From: Paraburkholderia sp.
GTDB taxonomy: Bacteria > Pseudomonadota > Gammaproteobacteria > Burkholderiales > Burkholderiaceae
Assembly (NCBI RefSeq): GCF_028283785.1
Contig: NZ_JAPWKB010000015.1
Coordinates: 1-64,000, forward strand
Length of the DNA: 64,000 nt
Direction of reading: 5' to 3'
Shown here: positions 40,917 through 50,116 of the stretch, piece after piece
Numbering within the stretch: the stretch's first letter is position 1
Layout of the letters: each line of letters starts with the position of its first letter
Notes under the pieces: model-generated
What the model was told of the DNA's origin: nothing
Seen by the model: only the letters and a program-made list of their open reading frames with translations
Database searches by the model: none
Program-made: the position numbers and the translations under genes

Positions 40917-42359
40917 ATGGCCCTTCCCTCGAACAGCAACGCCGCCGCGATCGCGCTGAACCGCTTCGGGCTCGGCGCGCGTCCGGACGACACGCCGCCC
41001 GGTGATCCGAAACGATGGCTGATCGCGCAACTCGACGCCTACGACCCGCGTCCGGCCGCGTGGGCATCGCAGCCAGGCGCCGTCGCGCTCGCCACGGAAC
41101 TGGCCGGACAGCGCCAGCAGACGCTGCAGAACGCCGGGCCGGCCGCACAACCGGATGCATCGGCGCAGCCCGACGCCAACCCCAAAACCGCCCGTCAGGC
41201 TGCGATGAAGGCGATGCGCGGCGAGATTCGCGAGGTCTACCGTTCGGCGGTGACTGCACGCGTCGATAGCGCGTTGACGACGGGTACGCCGTTCGTCGAA
41301 CGGCTGGTGCATTTCTGGGCCAATCACTTCGCCGTCTCCACCGAAAAGCCCGCTGTCGCGGCACTGGCCGGCACGTTCGAAGCCGAAGCGATCCGCCCGC
41401 ATGTGCTCGGCCGTTTCGACGACATGCTGGTCGCGGTCGAGCGTCATCCGGCGATGCAGGTGTTTCTCGACCAGACGCGTTCGGTCGGTCCGGACAGCGT
41501 TGCCGCGATGCGCGCCGCAGCGCGCGATCCCGAGCGCAAGCGCGGTCTCAACGAAAATCTCGCGCGCGAGATCATGGAGTTGCACACACTCGGCGCGCGC
41601 ACCGGCTATACGCAAACCGACGTTACCGAATTCGCGCGCGCGCTGACCGGCTGGAGCGTCGCGGGCGTTCAGGGTGCGCAGACGAACGGCGCCGCGCCCG
41701 GCAGTTTCGTGTTCCGCACGGGCTTGCACGAACCGGGTGCGCGCACCGTGATGGGCCGCGTCTACGATCAGTCCGGCGAAGATCAGGCGCTCGCGGTATT
41801 GCATGATCTGGCGCGCTCGCCCGCCACCGCACAGCATCTCGCCGGAAAACTGGCCCGCCATTTCGTCGCGGACGACCCGCCGCCCGCGCTGACGCAACGA
41901 CTCGCGGACGCCTTCACCCGCAGCAACGGCGATCTGCGCACCGTGTACCGGGCGCTGGTCGAATCGCCGGAAGCGTGGTCGCCGGTGGCGGTCAAGTTCA
42001 AGACGCCGTGGGACTGGGCGATCTCGTCGCTGCGCGGACTGGGCTGGCAGGATGCCGGCACGCTCCAGACCGCACCGCTGCTGACGCAACTCGGCCAGCC
42101 GGTCTGGCGGCCCGGCTCACCCGCCGGTTACGACGATATCGCCGCGAGCTGGGCCGCGCCGGATGCGCTGGTGCGGCGCGTCGAAGTCGCGCAACGGCTC
42201 GCCGCGCGCACCGGCGACCGGCTCGACGCGCGCACGCTCGGTCAGACGCTGCTCGCCGGTTCGCTTAGTCCATCGACGGGCGCGGCGGTATCGCGGGCCG
42301 AAAGCGCGTCGACGGCCATCGCATTGCTGCTGGTTTCGCCCGACTTTCAACGGAGATGA
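40917..42359 (+). CDS. DUF1800 family protein
   Basis: I start at ATG 40917 (MALPSNSNAA), because the promoter at 40861-40887 would begin transcription past the in-frame ATG at 40890. The product is 480 residues. DUF1800 blocks are present: ALNRFGLGARPDD near the N-terminus, PFVERLVHFWANHFAVS near 120, ENLAREIMELHTLG near 215, VTEFARALTGWSV near 235, and LAGKLARHFVADDPP near 310. The family is of unknown function and is usually paired with a DUF1501 protein, as here. The stop overlaps the DUF1501 start by ATGA. Confidence 0.88.
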   Translation: MALPSNSNAAAIALNRFGLGARPDDTPPGDPKRWLIAQLDAYDPRPAAWASQPGAVALATELAGQRQQTLQNAGPAAQPDASAQPDANPKTARQAAMKAMRGEIREVYRSAVTARVDSALTTGTPFVERLVHFWANHFAVSTEKPAVAALAGTFEAEAIRPHVLGRFDDMLVAVERHPAMQVFLDQTRSVGPDSVAAMRAAARDPERKRGLNENLAREIMELHTLGARTGYTQTDVTEFARALTGWSVAGVQGAQTNGAAPGSFVFRTGLHEPGARTVMGRVYDQSGEDQALAVLHDLARSPATAQHLAGKLARHFVADDPPPALTQRLADAFTRSNGDLRTVYRALVESPEAWSPVAVKFKTPWDWAISSLRGLGWQDAGTLQTAPLLTQLGQPVWRPGSPAGYDDIAASWAAPDALVRRVEVAQRLAARTGDRLDARTLGQTLLAGSLSPSTGAAVSRAESASTAIALLLVSPDFQRR

Positions 42360-43513
42360 GCGCCATGCTTTCCCGCCGAACCTTCCTGCATTTTGCCGCT
42401 GCCGGCGCGGGCGCGATCCTCGCGTCGCCGCATATCGCGTTCGCAAACCTCGCCACCGACCGACGCTTCGTGTTCGTGATCCAGCGCGGCGCGGCCGACG
42501 GACTGAACATCGTCGTCCCGTATGCCGAACCGGACTACGCACGACTGCGCGGCGCCCTCGCGATCGACGCGTCGGCTGCGACCCGGCTCGATGGCACGTT
42601 CGCGCTGCATCCGGCGCTCGCGCAGACCGCGAAGCTGTACGCGGACCGCCAGGCGCTGTTCGTTCACGCGGTCGCGTCGCCGTATCGCGACCGCTCGCAT
42701 TTCGACGGACAGAACGTGCTGGAGACGGGCGGCACGTCGCCGTATCAGGTGAAAGACGGCTGGTTGAACCGGCTGGTCACGTTGCTGCCGGTCACGCATG
42801 CAAACGCCATCGCGTTCGCGCCGACCGTGCCGATGGCGTTGCGCGGCAAGGCCGATGTGACGTCGTATGCGCCGTCCGGCCTGCCGCAAGCGCCCGACGA
42901 TCTGTTGACGCGCGTCAGCCAGCTTTACGAACAGGACGCGCAATTGCGGCCGCTGTGGGAATCGGCGATGACGGCACGCGGTCTCGCGGGCGATGCGGGC
43001 GCGCGTCAGGACCCGGCGAGTCTGGGCAAGCTCGCGGCCAGTTTCCTGACCCGCGACGACGGCCCGCGCGTCGCGATGATCGAGACCGGCGGCTGGGACA
43101 CGCATAGCGCGCAGAATCCGCGGCTCGCCAATCAACTGAAAGCGCTCGACACGATGATCGCGGCTTTACGCGACGGAATGGGCGCGGCGTGGGCGAAAAC
43201 GACGGTGCTGGTCGCGACCGAATTCGGCCGGACCGCTGCGGCAAACGGAACCGGCGGCACCGATCACGGCACCGGTTCGGTGGCGATGGTGCTGGGCGGA
43301 TCGGTTAAGGGTGGACGGGTGATCGCCGACTGGCCCGGCTTGCGACCCGGCGATCTGTATCAGGCCCGCGATCTGAAACCGACGACGGCGCTGGACGGTT
43401 TGATCGCCGGGGTCGCGGGCGAAGCGCTGGGGGTCGATCCGGGACGGGTGGCGCAGAACCTGTTTGGGCGGGACGCGGGCGTCCGCCCGATCAGCGGTGT
43501 GCTTGACGTTTGA
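42356..43513 (+). CDS. DUF1501 family protein with Tat-type signal
   Basis: The 385-residue protein begins with a twin-arginine-like leader (LSRRTFLHFAAAGAGAILASPHIAFA), pointing to Tat export to the periplasm. The DUF1501 body shows FVFVIQRGAADGLNIVVPY, SHFDGQNVLETG, IETGGWDTHSAQN and VATEFGRTAAANGTGGTDHGTG. These are the sulfatase/alkaline-phosphatase-like metal-site blocks of the family. The enzyme activity is not established. Coupling to the DUF1800 gene (ATGA overlap) and the shared promoter before it suggest that the pair acts as a unit downstream of the ECF sigma factor. Confidence 0.9.
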   Translation: MSAMLSRRTFLHFAAAGAGAILASPHIAFANLATDRRFVFVIQRGAADGLNIVVPYAEPDYARLRGALAIDASAATRLDGTFALHPALAQTAKLYADRQALFVHAVASPYRDRSHFDGQNVLETGGTSPYQVKDGWLNRLVTLLPVTHANAIAFAPTVPMALRGKADVTSYAPSGLPQAPDDLLTRVSQLYEQDAQLRPLWESAMTARGLAGDAGARQDPASLGKLAASFLTRDDGPRVAMIETGGWDTHSAQNPRLANQLKALDTMIAALRDGMGAAWAKTTVLVATEFGRTAAANGTGGTDHGTGSVAMVLGGSVKGGRVIADWPGLRPGDLYQARDLKPTTALDGLIAGVAGEALGVDPGRVAQNLFGRDAGVRPISGVLDV

Positions 43514-43537
43514 TGTGTTTTCTTTTGGGAGGGTGGT

Positions 43538-43750
43538 ATGCGTTTGCGTTTGTTATCCGGGGTGGCTGGAATTGCGTGTGCGGTGTCGCTGGCGGCGTGT
43601 GTCGTCGAACCGGCAAGGCCGCCCCGGCCAGAACCGATGGTCGAAGTCGTGCCTGCGGCGCCCGCGCCGGGCTATCGATGGGTGAAGGGACATTACCGGT
43701 GGGAAGGCAACCACTGGGCGTGGGTGCGCGGACATTGGGTGGGCGGCTGA
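43538..43750 (+). CDS. Small lipoprotein with YXWxW/WxxGxW repeats
   Basis: The 70-residue product has a signal peptide ending in the lipobox LAAC (Cys21), then a Pro-rich linker. The C-terminal 27 residues are rich in Trp, Gly and His, with the pattern WVKGHY, WEGNHW and WVRGHW. This is the WxxGxW (YXWXW) repeat domain found in small outer-membrane proteins of Burkholderiales. Their function is unknown. It follows the DUF1501 gene by 24 bases and may share its transcript. GGGAGGGTGGT before the ATG is a strong ribosome binding site. Confidence 0.88.
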   Translation: MRLRLLSGVAGIACAVSLAACVVEPARPPRPEPMVEVVPAAPAPGYRWVKGHYRWEGNHWAWVRGHWVGG

Positions 43751-43837
43751 TTGCCTGATAGGATTTTGGTTCGAGGCAGCCGCTTTAACCGGCGGTGCCG
43801 GTCGTCCTTTCATTATTATTTATAAGCGCCTTTTACG

Positions 43838-44215
43838 ATGGCTGTCGTTCGCGATGATTTTGTCGATTACTGCGTCGAACTGCTCGGCGGTCCGGTCACG
43901 ACTCGCGCCAAACGGATGTTCGGTGGCTATGGTTTGTATTTCGACGGACTCTTTATCGCGATCGTTTTCAATGATCAGCTTTATCTGAAAGCGAACGATG
44001 CAGGCGCTATTCTGTTCGAACAGGCGGGCGGAAGTCCATTACGGGTTCATGCTTCGGCGGAGCGCCCGATTCATCTGAAATACTGGTCGGTGCCGCCCGA
44101 AGCGATGGATTCCGCCGCGATGATCGAGCCGTGGCGGCGGCTTGCGGTCGAAGCCGCACTCGCAGCGCCCCCTAAAACACCGCGAAAGAAAAAGCCACGC
44201 GTTAAATCGCCGTGA
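43838..44215 (+). CDS. TfoX N-terminal domain protein
   Basis: The 125-residue protein matches the TfoX/Sxy N-terminal domain: VDYCVELLGGPVTTRAKRMFGGYGLYFDGLFIAIV followed by DQLYLKAND and a C-terminal YWSVPPEAMD block. A basic Lys-Pro tail closes it. TfoX/Sxy proteins regulate competence genes in gammaproteobacteria, while stand-alone N-terminal-domain proteins like this are of unknown function. No competence gene is nearby. It converges with the small ORF at 44234. Confidence 0.88.
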   Translation: MAVVRDDFVDYCVELLGGPVTTRAKRMFGGYGLYFDGLFIAIVFNDQLYLKANDAGAILFEQAGGSPLRVHASAERPIHLKYWSVPPEAMDSAAMIEPWRRLAVEAALAAPPKTPRKKKPRVKSP

Positions 44216-44233
44216 TTTTTCCGGCAACCGCTT

Positions 44234-44368
44234 TCACGCTTTTCTTTTCAAACTTTCAACGCGGTTTGTTTCGGCGCTTTTCGCTTCGCGAACAAGCGCC
44301 GATAACTTCACGCTGACACTCGCCAATAGTGCGAGCGCGCCCATCGTATCGAGAAACGCTGCGAGCAT
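44234..44368 (-). CDS. Small hydrophobic protein (44 aa)
   Basis: From ATG 44366-44368 (MLAAFLDTMGALALLASVSV) after CCGGAGACAG the product is 44 residues. Its first half is hydrophobic, a single TM or leader segment, and its C-terminal half is basic. I do not recognise it. It stands in the gap between the TfoX-domain gene and a LysR gene, reading away from the LysR gene. It is plausible as a small membrane peptide but weakly supported. Confidence 0.4.
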   Translation of the reverse strand: MLAAFLDTMGALALLASVSVKLSALVREAKSAETNRVESLKRKA

Positions 44369-44427
44369 GACTGTCTCCGGGTTAATGGCTGAAATCTGGA
44401 GACCATCGTAGTGATAATGCGGAGGGT

Positions 44428-44438
44428 CCACAATGTGG
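44428..44438. promoter_or_regulatory. Palindrome upstream of LysR gene 44479
   Basis: CCACA-A-TGTGG is a perfect inverted repeat 41 bases before the LysR start, within a T-N11-A type context. It is a candidate autoregulatory site of that LysR protein. Confidence 0.4.
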
Positions 44439-44478
44439 CAATTCCAATGCTAGACTTCGCCGAAACCGAAGGGACACC

Positions 44479-45390
44479 ATGCGTTTCGATTTAACCGATT
44501 TACGGCTGTTTGTGACTGTCGTCGAACTCGGCAGCCTGACGCGTGGCGCGCAAGCGATGAACCTCGCCCTGGCGTCGGTCAGCGAACGTGTGTCGGGCAT
44601 GGAAGCGGCGCTCGGCACCGCGCTGCTCGAACGCGGCCGTCGCGGTGTGCAGCCCACGGCAGCAGGCAACGCGCTGGTGCGCCATGCACGGCTGATTCTC
44701 GGTCAGGTCGAACATATGCGCGGCGAAATGCATGCGTATGCATCCGGTCTCAAAGGGCGTGTCGAACTGCTGTCGAATACGGCGGCACTGGTCAGTTTTC
44801 TGCCGAGCCGGTTGCAACGCTTCCTCGCCGCCTATCCCGATCTTTCCGTCGATATCGACGAGCGGCCCAGCCAGGAGATCGTGCGCGCCGTCGCCGAAGG
44901 CAGCGCGGATATCGGCCTCGTCGCCGACATCACCGATCTCGCCAGCCTGCAAACGCATTTGCTTGCGCAAGACCAGTTGGTCGTGATCGCGGATCGCGCG
45001 CACCGGATTGCGGCGCTGTCACAGGTTGCATTCGCGGAGATCGTCGACGATGCGTTTATCGGTCTGAAAGACGCCGTGCTCGAAACGCATCTGGCCTATC
45101 GTGCGTCGCGCCTCGGTCGGCAGATCGAGTATCGCGTGCAATTGCGCAGCATCGAACACGTCGCGCGCATGGTCGAAGCGAATATCGGTCTCGCGATTTT
45201 GTCGGAAGCGTCCGCCGCGCAACTGCGCGAACCCGCGCTGGCAATCGTTCGTCTGTCGGACCCGTGGGCGACCCGCCGCCTGTATCTCTGCGCGCGCGAT
45301 TTCACTACGCTGACGCCGCACGCGAAGCTGTTGGTCAGCCATCTGATCGATCTGCCCGACGACACCCTGCCCGAAGCGGCACGCGCCTGA
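44479..45390 (+). CDS. LysR-family regulator
   Basis: The 303-residue protein has the LysR HTH at about 1-60 (FDLTDLRLFVTVVELGSLTRGA followed by MNLALASVSERVSGMEAALG) and an effector domain after it. It begins MRFDLTDLRL, the usual start. The divergent neighbour is only the 44-codon ORF. The convergent neighbour is another LysR gene at 45418, so no clear target is adjacent. A palindrome at 44428-44438 suggests autoregulation. The ligand is unknown. Confidence 0.9.
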   Translation: MRFDLTDLRLFVTVVELGSLTRGAQAMNLALASVSERVSGMEAALGTALLERGRRGVQPTAAGNALVRHARLILGQVEHMRGEMHAYASGLKGRVELLSNTAALVSFLPSRLQRFLAAYPDLSVDIDERPSQEIVRAVAEGSADIGLVADITDLASLQTHLLAQDQLVVIADRAHRIAALSQVAFAEIVDDAFIGLKDAVLETHLAYRASRLGRQIEYRVQLRSIEHVARMVEANIGLAILSEASAAQLREPALAIVRLSDPWATRRLYLCARDFTTLTPHAKLLVSHLIDLPDDTLPEAARA

Positions 45391-45417
45391 CCGGCACAGC
45401 GCCGCGTGACACCGAAG

Positions 45418-46317
45418 TCAAGCCGATTGCGCGTGGCGCGTGAACAGATCGCGAGCGATTTCGCATAACAACGTGGTGGACGGCGTGTTGTCCTGCAAGC
45501 GGCGGCTCATGATGATCGGCGACGACGCGCCCGCTTTCGACAACGCCCGATACTCGACCCCATGCGGCCGCAATCCCTCGACACTGCGCGGCACCAGCGT
45601 CACGCCGACCTGCGCGGCGACGAGTCCGAGCGCGGTCTGCAACTCGCGCACTTCGTGGATCGCGCGCGGTTCGAGCGCCTGATCGCGAAACGCCGACAGT
45701 TGCTGGTCCGCGAAACTCGGACGCGGCGTGCTCGGATAAATAATCAGCGTCTCTTGTGCGAGCGCGGCGAGATCGACGGGCGCCGCCCCCGCCGTCAACC
45801 GGTGCCCTTCCGGCAACGCCGCGATCAACGGCTCGTCGGTCAGCACCTCGCGGATCACCTGCGGATCGTCGAAACGCACGCGCCCAAAGCCGACGTCGAT
45901 TCGCGCGCCTTTCAACGCGCCCAGTTGCTCGACGGTGAACATTTCGATCAGCGACACCTCGATCTTCGGCGCGGCCTCGCGAAACGCGCGGATCACCGCA
46001 GGCAGCGCGCCGTACAGCGTGGACGGCACGAACCCGATCACGATCCGCTCGGCCAGTTGCGCAAGCCGCCGCGTCAGTTGCGCGACTTCGTCGGCTTCAT
46101 CGACCAGCCGTCTCGCATGCGTGTAGAAAATGCGCCCGGCTTCGGTGAGGCGCATCGGACGCACACCGCGCTCGAACAGCGGCAAGCCGACGTCTTCCTC
46201 GATCTGCTGGATCTGCCGGCTTAGCGGCGGCTGCGTCATGTTCAGCCGGTCGGCCGCACGCGTGAAATTCAGCTCTTCCGCAACGACGACGAAGTATCGA
46301 AACTGGCGCAGTTCCAT
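45418..46317 (-). CDS. LysR-family regulator (CatR/BenM-like)
   Basis: The 299-residue protein begins MELRQFRYFVVVAEELNFTRAADRL. The recognition region LNMTQPPLSRQIQQIEEDVGLPLFER is characteristic of the CatR/BenM/CbnR group of aromatic-degradation regulators. The effector domain carries IVIGFVPSTLYGALP near 95. Members respond to muconate or benzoate. No catechol or benzoate genes lie within the window, so its target is elsewhere or the resemblance is general. It is convergent with the LysR gene before it. The 200-base gap upstream holds no gene. Confidence 0.88.
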   Translation of the reverse strand: MELRQFRYFVVVAEELNFTRAADRLNMTQPPLSRQIQQIEEDVGLPLFERGVRPMRLTEAGRIFYTHARRLVDEADEVAQLTRRLAQLAERIVIGFVPSTLYGALPAVIRAFREAAPKIEVSLIEMFTVEQLGALKGARIDVGFGRVRFDDPQVIREVLTDEPLIAALPEGHRLTAGAAPVDLAALAQETLIIYPSTPRPSFADQQLSAFRDQALEPRAIHEVRELQTALGLVAAQVGVTLVPRSVEGLRPHGVEYRALSKAGASSPIIMSRRLQDNTPSTTLLCEIARDLFTRHAQSA

Positions 46318-46520
46318 CTAGACTCCGGCGCCGGAAAAGAACACGAAACCGGTTCTGACGCGCGCGCGCAGTGGTGCGTGGCATTGATTCTGTGAAGACA
46401 GCATGCTTGCGGATCGAGTGAAAGGAGTAGACGCCGAAATGAGTGGGGTCGATGTTCCCACAAATCGGCGCATACCGGCTTCCGCTGAACAACGGTGGGC
46501 GGCAGGTCGACGGTGACGTG

Positions 46521-47750
46521 TTAGCGCGCGGTCCGCCAGCGTGCGTATCGCCGCCGCAGAGAACCCGCCGTATCGGCGCGATCGGCTGGCGTTGCTGTCA
46601 CCGCCTCCGCGCGACCGCCGTGAGTCCGTGCTCCGTGCGACGCGAGCGCGGCGAGCGTCTTGCCAGCGTATATCGCCGGACGCTCGATCAGCGAGTACGC
46701 CAGCGCGCCGACCGGAATGATCGCCGCAGCCGCGACGCACAGCGCCGTGGCCGGTTGCGCGTCGGCCATCAGATGCAGCACCGTGAACAGCACCACGCTA
46801 TGCAGCAGATAGACGCTGTATGAAATCTTACCGAGGAACAGCAGCGGCTTGATCGACAACGCGTTGGCGAACGGCCGCAACGAGATCGCGAGCGCAATCA
46901 CGCCGACGATCATCGGCGTAATCGACCAGTCGAAAATAAAGCCGCTAGCCGGACTGCCGATCCGGAAATCGACCGGCACCCACGCGCGAAACATCACGCG
47001 CGGCAAGCTCAGACAGACGATGGTGAGCGGCACTTTCCAGCGCGTGCCGTCGCCGAACCACGCGACGATCCGCCGACGATGAAGCGCGAGCAACGCGCCC
47101 GCGACGAACATCGACAGATAGTGCAGCGTGGGCATCCATTCGGCATTCACGCTGGCCTGAATCAGCACCGCGCCGTCACCGAGCTGATACACGAACGCGA
47201 TCAGCGACAAAGCCGCCGCAATCGCCACCGACCACGCGACGCGCAACCGGCACACCGCCCACACGACCAGCGGAAAAATCAGCGAAATCCGCATCTCGTA
47301 GACCAGCGACCACAACACCGGATTCAGTTCACGCGTATCGAACGGCGCGATAAACAGCGCATGCCGCGCGAGATCGATCCACGACACGTGCGCCGGCCAG
47401 CTTTCGTTCAGCCAGCGCCCGGCCCACGTTACATCGCGCCCTTCGCTGAGCCGGTACAGACCATACGCAAGCGCGACGGCCGCCAGATACGGCAGATAAA
47501 TCCGGCACACGCGCTTGATCCAGTACTCGACATAGCCCAGAGGTCGCGACGCGGTCAGTTGCAACGTCAGCACGAAGCCACTCAGCACGAAGAACAGGAT
47601 CACCGCTTCATGACCGGCGCCGAGCACGCGCGGCGGGCCGGCGCGCAGCCAGCCCATCGGTTGCAGATAACTGAAGTGCGAGAACACGACTGCGAGTGCG
47701 GCGATGCCGCGCAGCGCATCGAGTTGCTGAAAGCGGATCGAATCGCTCAT
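46521..47750 (-). CDS. Acyltransferase 3 family membrane protein
   Basis: From ATG 47748-47750 (MSDSIRFQQLDALRGIAALAVV) the product is 409 residues, with about ten TM segments. The acyltransferase 3 motifs are visible: LDALRGIAALAVVFSHFS (about 10-27) with the catalytic-type His, and FFVLSGFVLTLQL followed by Arg-Tyr motifs (KRVCRIYLPYL). Family members O-acetylate polysaccharides, peptidoglycan, antibiotics or lipid A sugars at the inner membrane. The substrate cannot be read from sequence. It is a solitary gene. The frame upstream of the chosen ATG is poor. Confidence 0.88.
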   Translation of the reverse strand: MSDSIRFQQLDALRGIAALAVVFSHFSYLQPMGWLRAGPPRVLGAGHEAVILFFVLSGFVLTLQLTASRPLGYVEYWIKRVCRIYLPYLAAVALAYGLYRLSEGRDVTWAGRWLNESWPAHVSWIDLARHALFIAPFDTRELNPVLWSLVYEMRISLIFPLVVWAVCRLRVAWSVAIAAALSLIAFVYQLGDGAVLIQASVNAEWMPTLHYLSMFVAGALLALHRRRIVAWFGDGTRWKVPLTIVCLSLPRVMFRAWVPVDFRIGSPASGFIFDWSITPMIVGVIALAISLRPFANALSIKPLLFLGKISYSVYLLHSVVLFTVLHLMADAQPATALCVAAAAIIPVGALAYSLIERPAIYAGKTLAALASHGARTHGGRAEAVTATPADRADTAGSLRRRYARWRTAR

Positions 47751-48022
47751 GCGGCATCGTTCCATTGAACTGCGGTCGCGAATGATCGGCAAGCCGTCGG
47801 ATCGGCCATCGCGATCGGAAACCCCGCACTTTCAGGGTGTCCTTACTATAGACAATTCATCGGCGTATCCGTCTGTTGCCGCACCAGATGGACGAAATGG
47901 CTGAAGTTTGGCGGATATCGATTGCGACCTGATTGCCTGCATCCAGCGCACAGCCAAATTGATATAGCGATCGACAGCGCACGCGTAAGCTGTTGCGCCC
48001 TGTTTTTGGTTTGAGATCCTCA

Positions 48023-48835
48023 ATGTCAATTTGTGTGTTGTCCCGCGCGGCGGTATTCGGCGTGTGCGCCGGCTGGCTTGGTAGCGCGATCGCCGACGTG
48101 CCTGAAATACCCGACGCGCCCGTCGCGGCGCAATCGCTTTCCGGTTCGAAATGGAAGGTGTCGATCGGGCCCGGCATCATGGTGTCGCCCAAATATCCGG
48201 GCGCGCGTGCGATGGCGGTTCTGCCGCTGCCGTCCGTCGATATTTCATACGACGACCGCGTATTCTCGCAAGCACTCGACGTGCTTGGGCTGAATCTGCT
48301 CAAAGGCGACGACTGGCACGTCGGCACCGCGATTTCGTTCGATTTCCAGTCGCGCAACGAATCCGACGATCCGCGTTTGCGCGGACTCGGAAACGTCCAC
48401 GCGGGTCCGAAGCTGAAGCTGTTCGCGGACTATTCGGTGTCGTTCGTGACGGGATCGGTGTCGGCGATGCAGGACATCGCTGCGACAGGCCAGGGCCTGC
48501 TCGTCAGCGCCGATCTCGCCGCGAATCTTCCGGTGACGCCGAAGCTGCCGGTATCGGTCGGACCGGGCGTGACGTGGGCCAATGCCGTGTATACGCGCAC
48601 GCTGTTCGGCGTGTCGCCGCAACAGAGCGCGGCGTCGGGCATGACCGCGTACGGCACGTCGTCCGGTGTGCGCGATGTGCATCTGAACGGCTACGCGAGC
48701 TACGACTTCACGCCGCACTGGACGGGCTCCGTCGCGGCGACGGTCGGAAAATTGCAGCGTTTCGCCGCCGACAGCCCGATTACCCAGCGCAAGGTCGAGC
48801 TCAACGTGTTTGCGGGATTGAACTACCGCTTTTAG
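48023..48835 (+). CDS. MipA/OmpV-family outer membrane protein
   Basis: From ATG 48023 (MSICVLSRAA) the product is 270 residues. A signal peptide ends near IADVPE. The barrel has alternating strands and the MipA/OmpV pattern: WKVSIGPGIMVSPKYPGA near residues 42-59, FDFQSRNESDDPRLRGLGN near 109, and a terminal strand ending in NYRF. MipA proteins are 12-stranded outer-membrane barrels linked to murein-enzyme scaffolding and antibiotic permeability. A second member lies at 62903 in this window, beside a two-component system, but this copy has no adjacent regulator. Confidence 0.88.
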   Translation: MSICVLSRAAVFGVCAGWLGSAIADVPEIPDAPVAAQSLSGSKWKVSIGPGIMVSPKYPGARAMAVLPLPSVDISYDDRVFSQALDVLGLNLLKGDDWHVGTAISFDFQSRNESDDPRLRGLGNVHAGPKLKLFADYSVSFVTGSVSAMQDIAATGQGLLVSADLAANLPVTPKLPVSVGPGVTWANAVYTRTLFGVSPQQSAASGMTAYGTSSGVRDVHLNGYASYDFTPHWTGSVAATVGKLQRFAADSPITQRKVELNVFAGLNYRF

Positions 48836-48875
48836 CGGTCGCCAGCCACTTTTACGCCAGGATCGCGTGCCGGGT

Positions 48876-50042
48876 TCAGCCCGACAGTTTCTGCATTTCC
48901 GCGAACAGATCGGCTTTCCCTTCGAAGCCGATACCCGGCAAGTCGGGCATCGTGATGTAGCCGTTGTCCACTTTCACGCCGTCCGGGAAACCGCCGTAAG
49001 GCTGGAACAGATCCGGATACGACTCGTTGCCGCCCAGACCCAGACCGGCCGCGATATTCAACGACATCTGATGGCCGCCGTGCGGAATGCACCGTTTCCG
49101 CGACCAGCCGTGTTGATGCAGCATGTCGAGCGTGCGCAGATATTCGACCAGACCGTAGCTCAGCGCGCAGTCGAATTGCAGCCAGTCACGGTCGGCGCGC
49201 ATGCCGCCATAACGGATCAGGTTGCGCGCATCTTGCATCGAGAACAGGTTTTCGCCCGTCGCCATCGGCTTGTCGTAGTAGTTGCGAAGCGTCGCCTGCA
49301 ATTCGAAATCGAGCGGATCGCCGGCTTCTTCGTACCAGAACAGATCGTATTGCGACAACGCCTTCGCATAGCGAACCGCTGTATCCAGATCGAAACGGCC
49401 GTTGGCGTCGACCGCCAGTTTCTGACCGTCGCCCAGCACGCTCAGGATCGAATCGATCCGGCGCAGATCCTCGTCGAGCGACGCGCCGCCGATCTTCTTT
49501 TTCACGACCGTATAACCCCGGTCGAGATAGCTGCGCATTTCGTCCTTCAGCTTCTCGTGATCCTGGCCGGGATAGTAGTAGCCGCCCGCCGCGTACACGA
49601 AAATCTTGCGATCCGGCTCGCCGTTCCCATACCGGTCCGCCAGCAACTGGAACAGCGGCTTGCCCGCGATCTTCGCGACCGCGTCCCAGATCGCCATATC
49701 GATCGTGCCGATCGCCACCGACCGCTCGCCATGACCGCCTGGCTTCTCGTTCGTAAACATCGTCGCCCACACCTTGTGCGGGTCGAGGTTGTCGCCGCTG
49801 TCGTCGAGCAACGACGCCGGATCGGCTTCGAGCAGGCGTGGAATAAAACGCTCGCGCATCAGCTTGCCCTGGCCGTATCGCCCGTTCGAGTTAAATCCAT
49901 AGCCGACGACCGGCTTGCCGTCGCGGATCACATCGGTCACCACGGCGACCAGGCTCAGCGTCATCTTGCTGAAATCGATATAGGCATTGCGGATCGGCGA
50001 GCTGATCGGCACGGTCTTTTCGCGGATTTCGACGATTCTCAT
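48876..50042 (-). CDS. D-tartrate dehydratase (TarD-like, enolase superfamily)
   Basis: The 388-residue protein belongs to the mandelate-racemase/muconate-lactonising group. Its likely catalytic residues are Lys181 and Lys183 (VVKKKIGG), and metal ligands Asp212 (AVDANGRF), Glu239 (WYEEAGDP) and Glu264 (TGENLFS). The HGGHQMSLN motif supplies the catalytic His near 321-324. These motifs and the ISSPIRNAYIDF start match D-tartrate dehydratase of Bradyrhizobium. The reaction dehydrates D-tartrate to oxaloacetate. It is divergent from the LysR gene at 50149, its probable regulator. No tartrate transporter is adjacent. Confidence 0.88.
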   Translation of the reverse strand: MRIVEIREKTVPISSPIRNAYIDFSKMTLSLVAVVTDVIRDGKPVVGYGFNSNGRYGQGKLMRERFIPRLLEADPASLLDDSGDNLDPHKVWATMFTNEKPGGHGERSVAIGTIDMAIWDAVAKIAGKPLFQLLADRYGNGEPDRKIFVYAAGGYYYPGQDHEKLKDEMRSYLDRGYTVVKKKIGGASLDEDLRRIDSILSVLGDGQKLAVDANGRFDLDTAVRYAKALSQYDLFWYEEAGDPLDFELQATLRNYYDKPMATGENLFSMQDARNLIRYGGMRADRDWLQFDCALSYGLVEYLRTLDMLHQHGWSRKRCIPHGGHQMSLNIAAGLGLGGNESYPDLFQPYGGFPDGVKVDNGYITMPDLPGIGFEGKADLFAEMQKLSG

Positions 50043-50116
50043 CAGGTTTCCTTCATTCGATGCACGGCATGTGCGGTTACATGGCGCTAGATTAGCCGTC
50101 GGATCGCGCGTTATGA

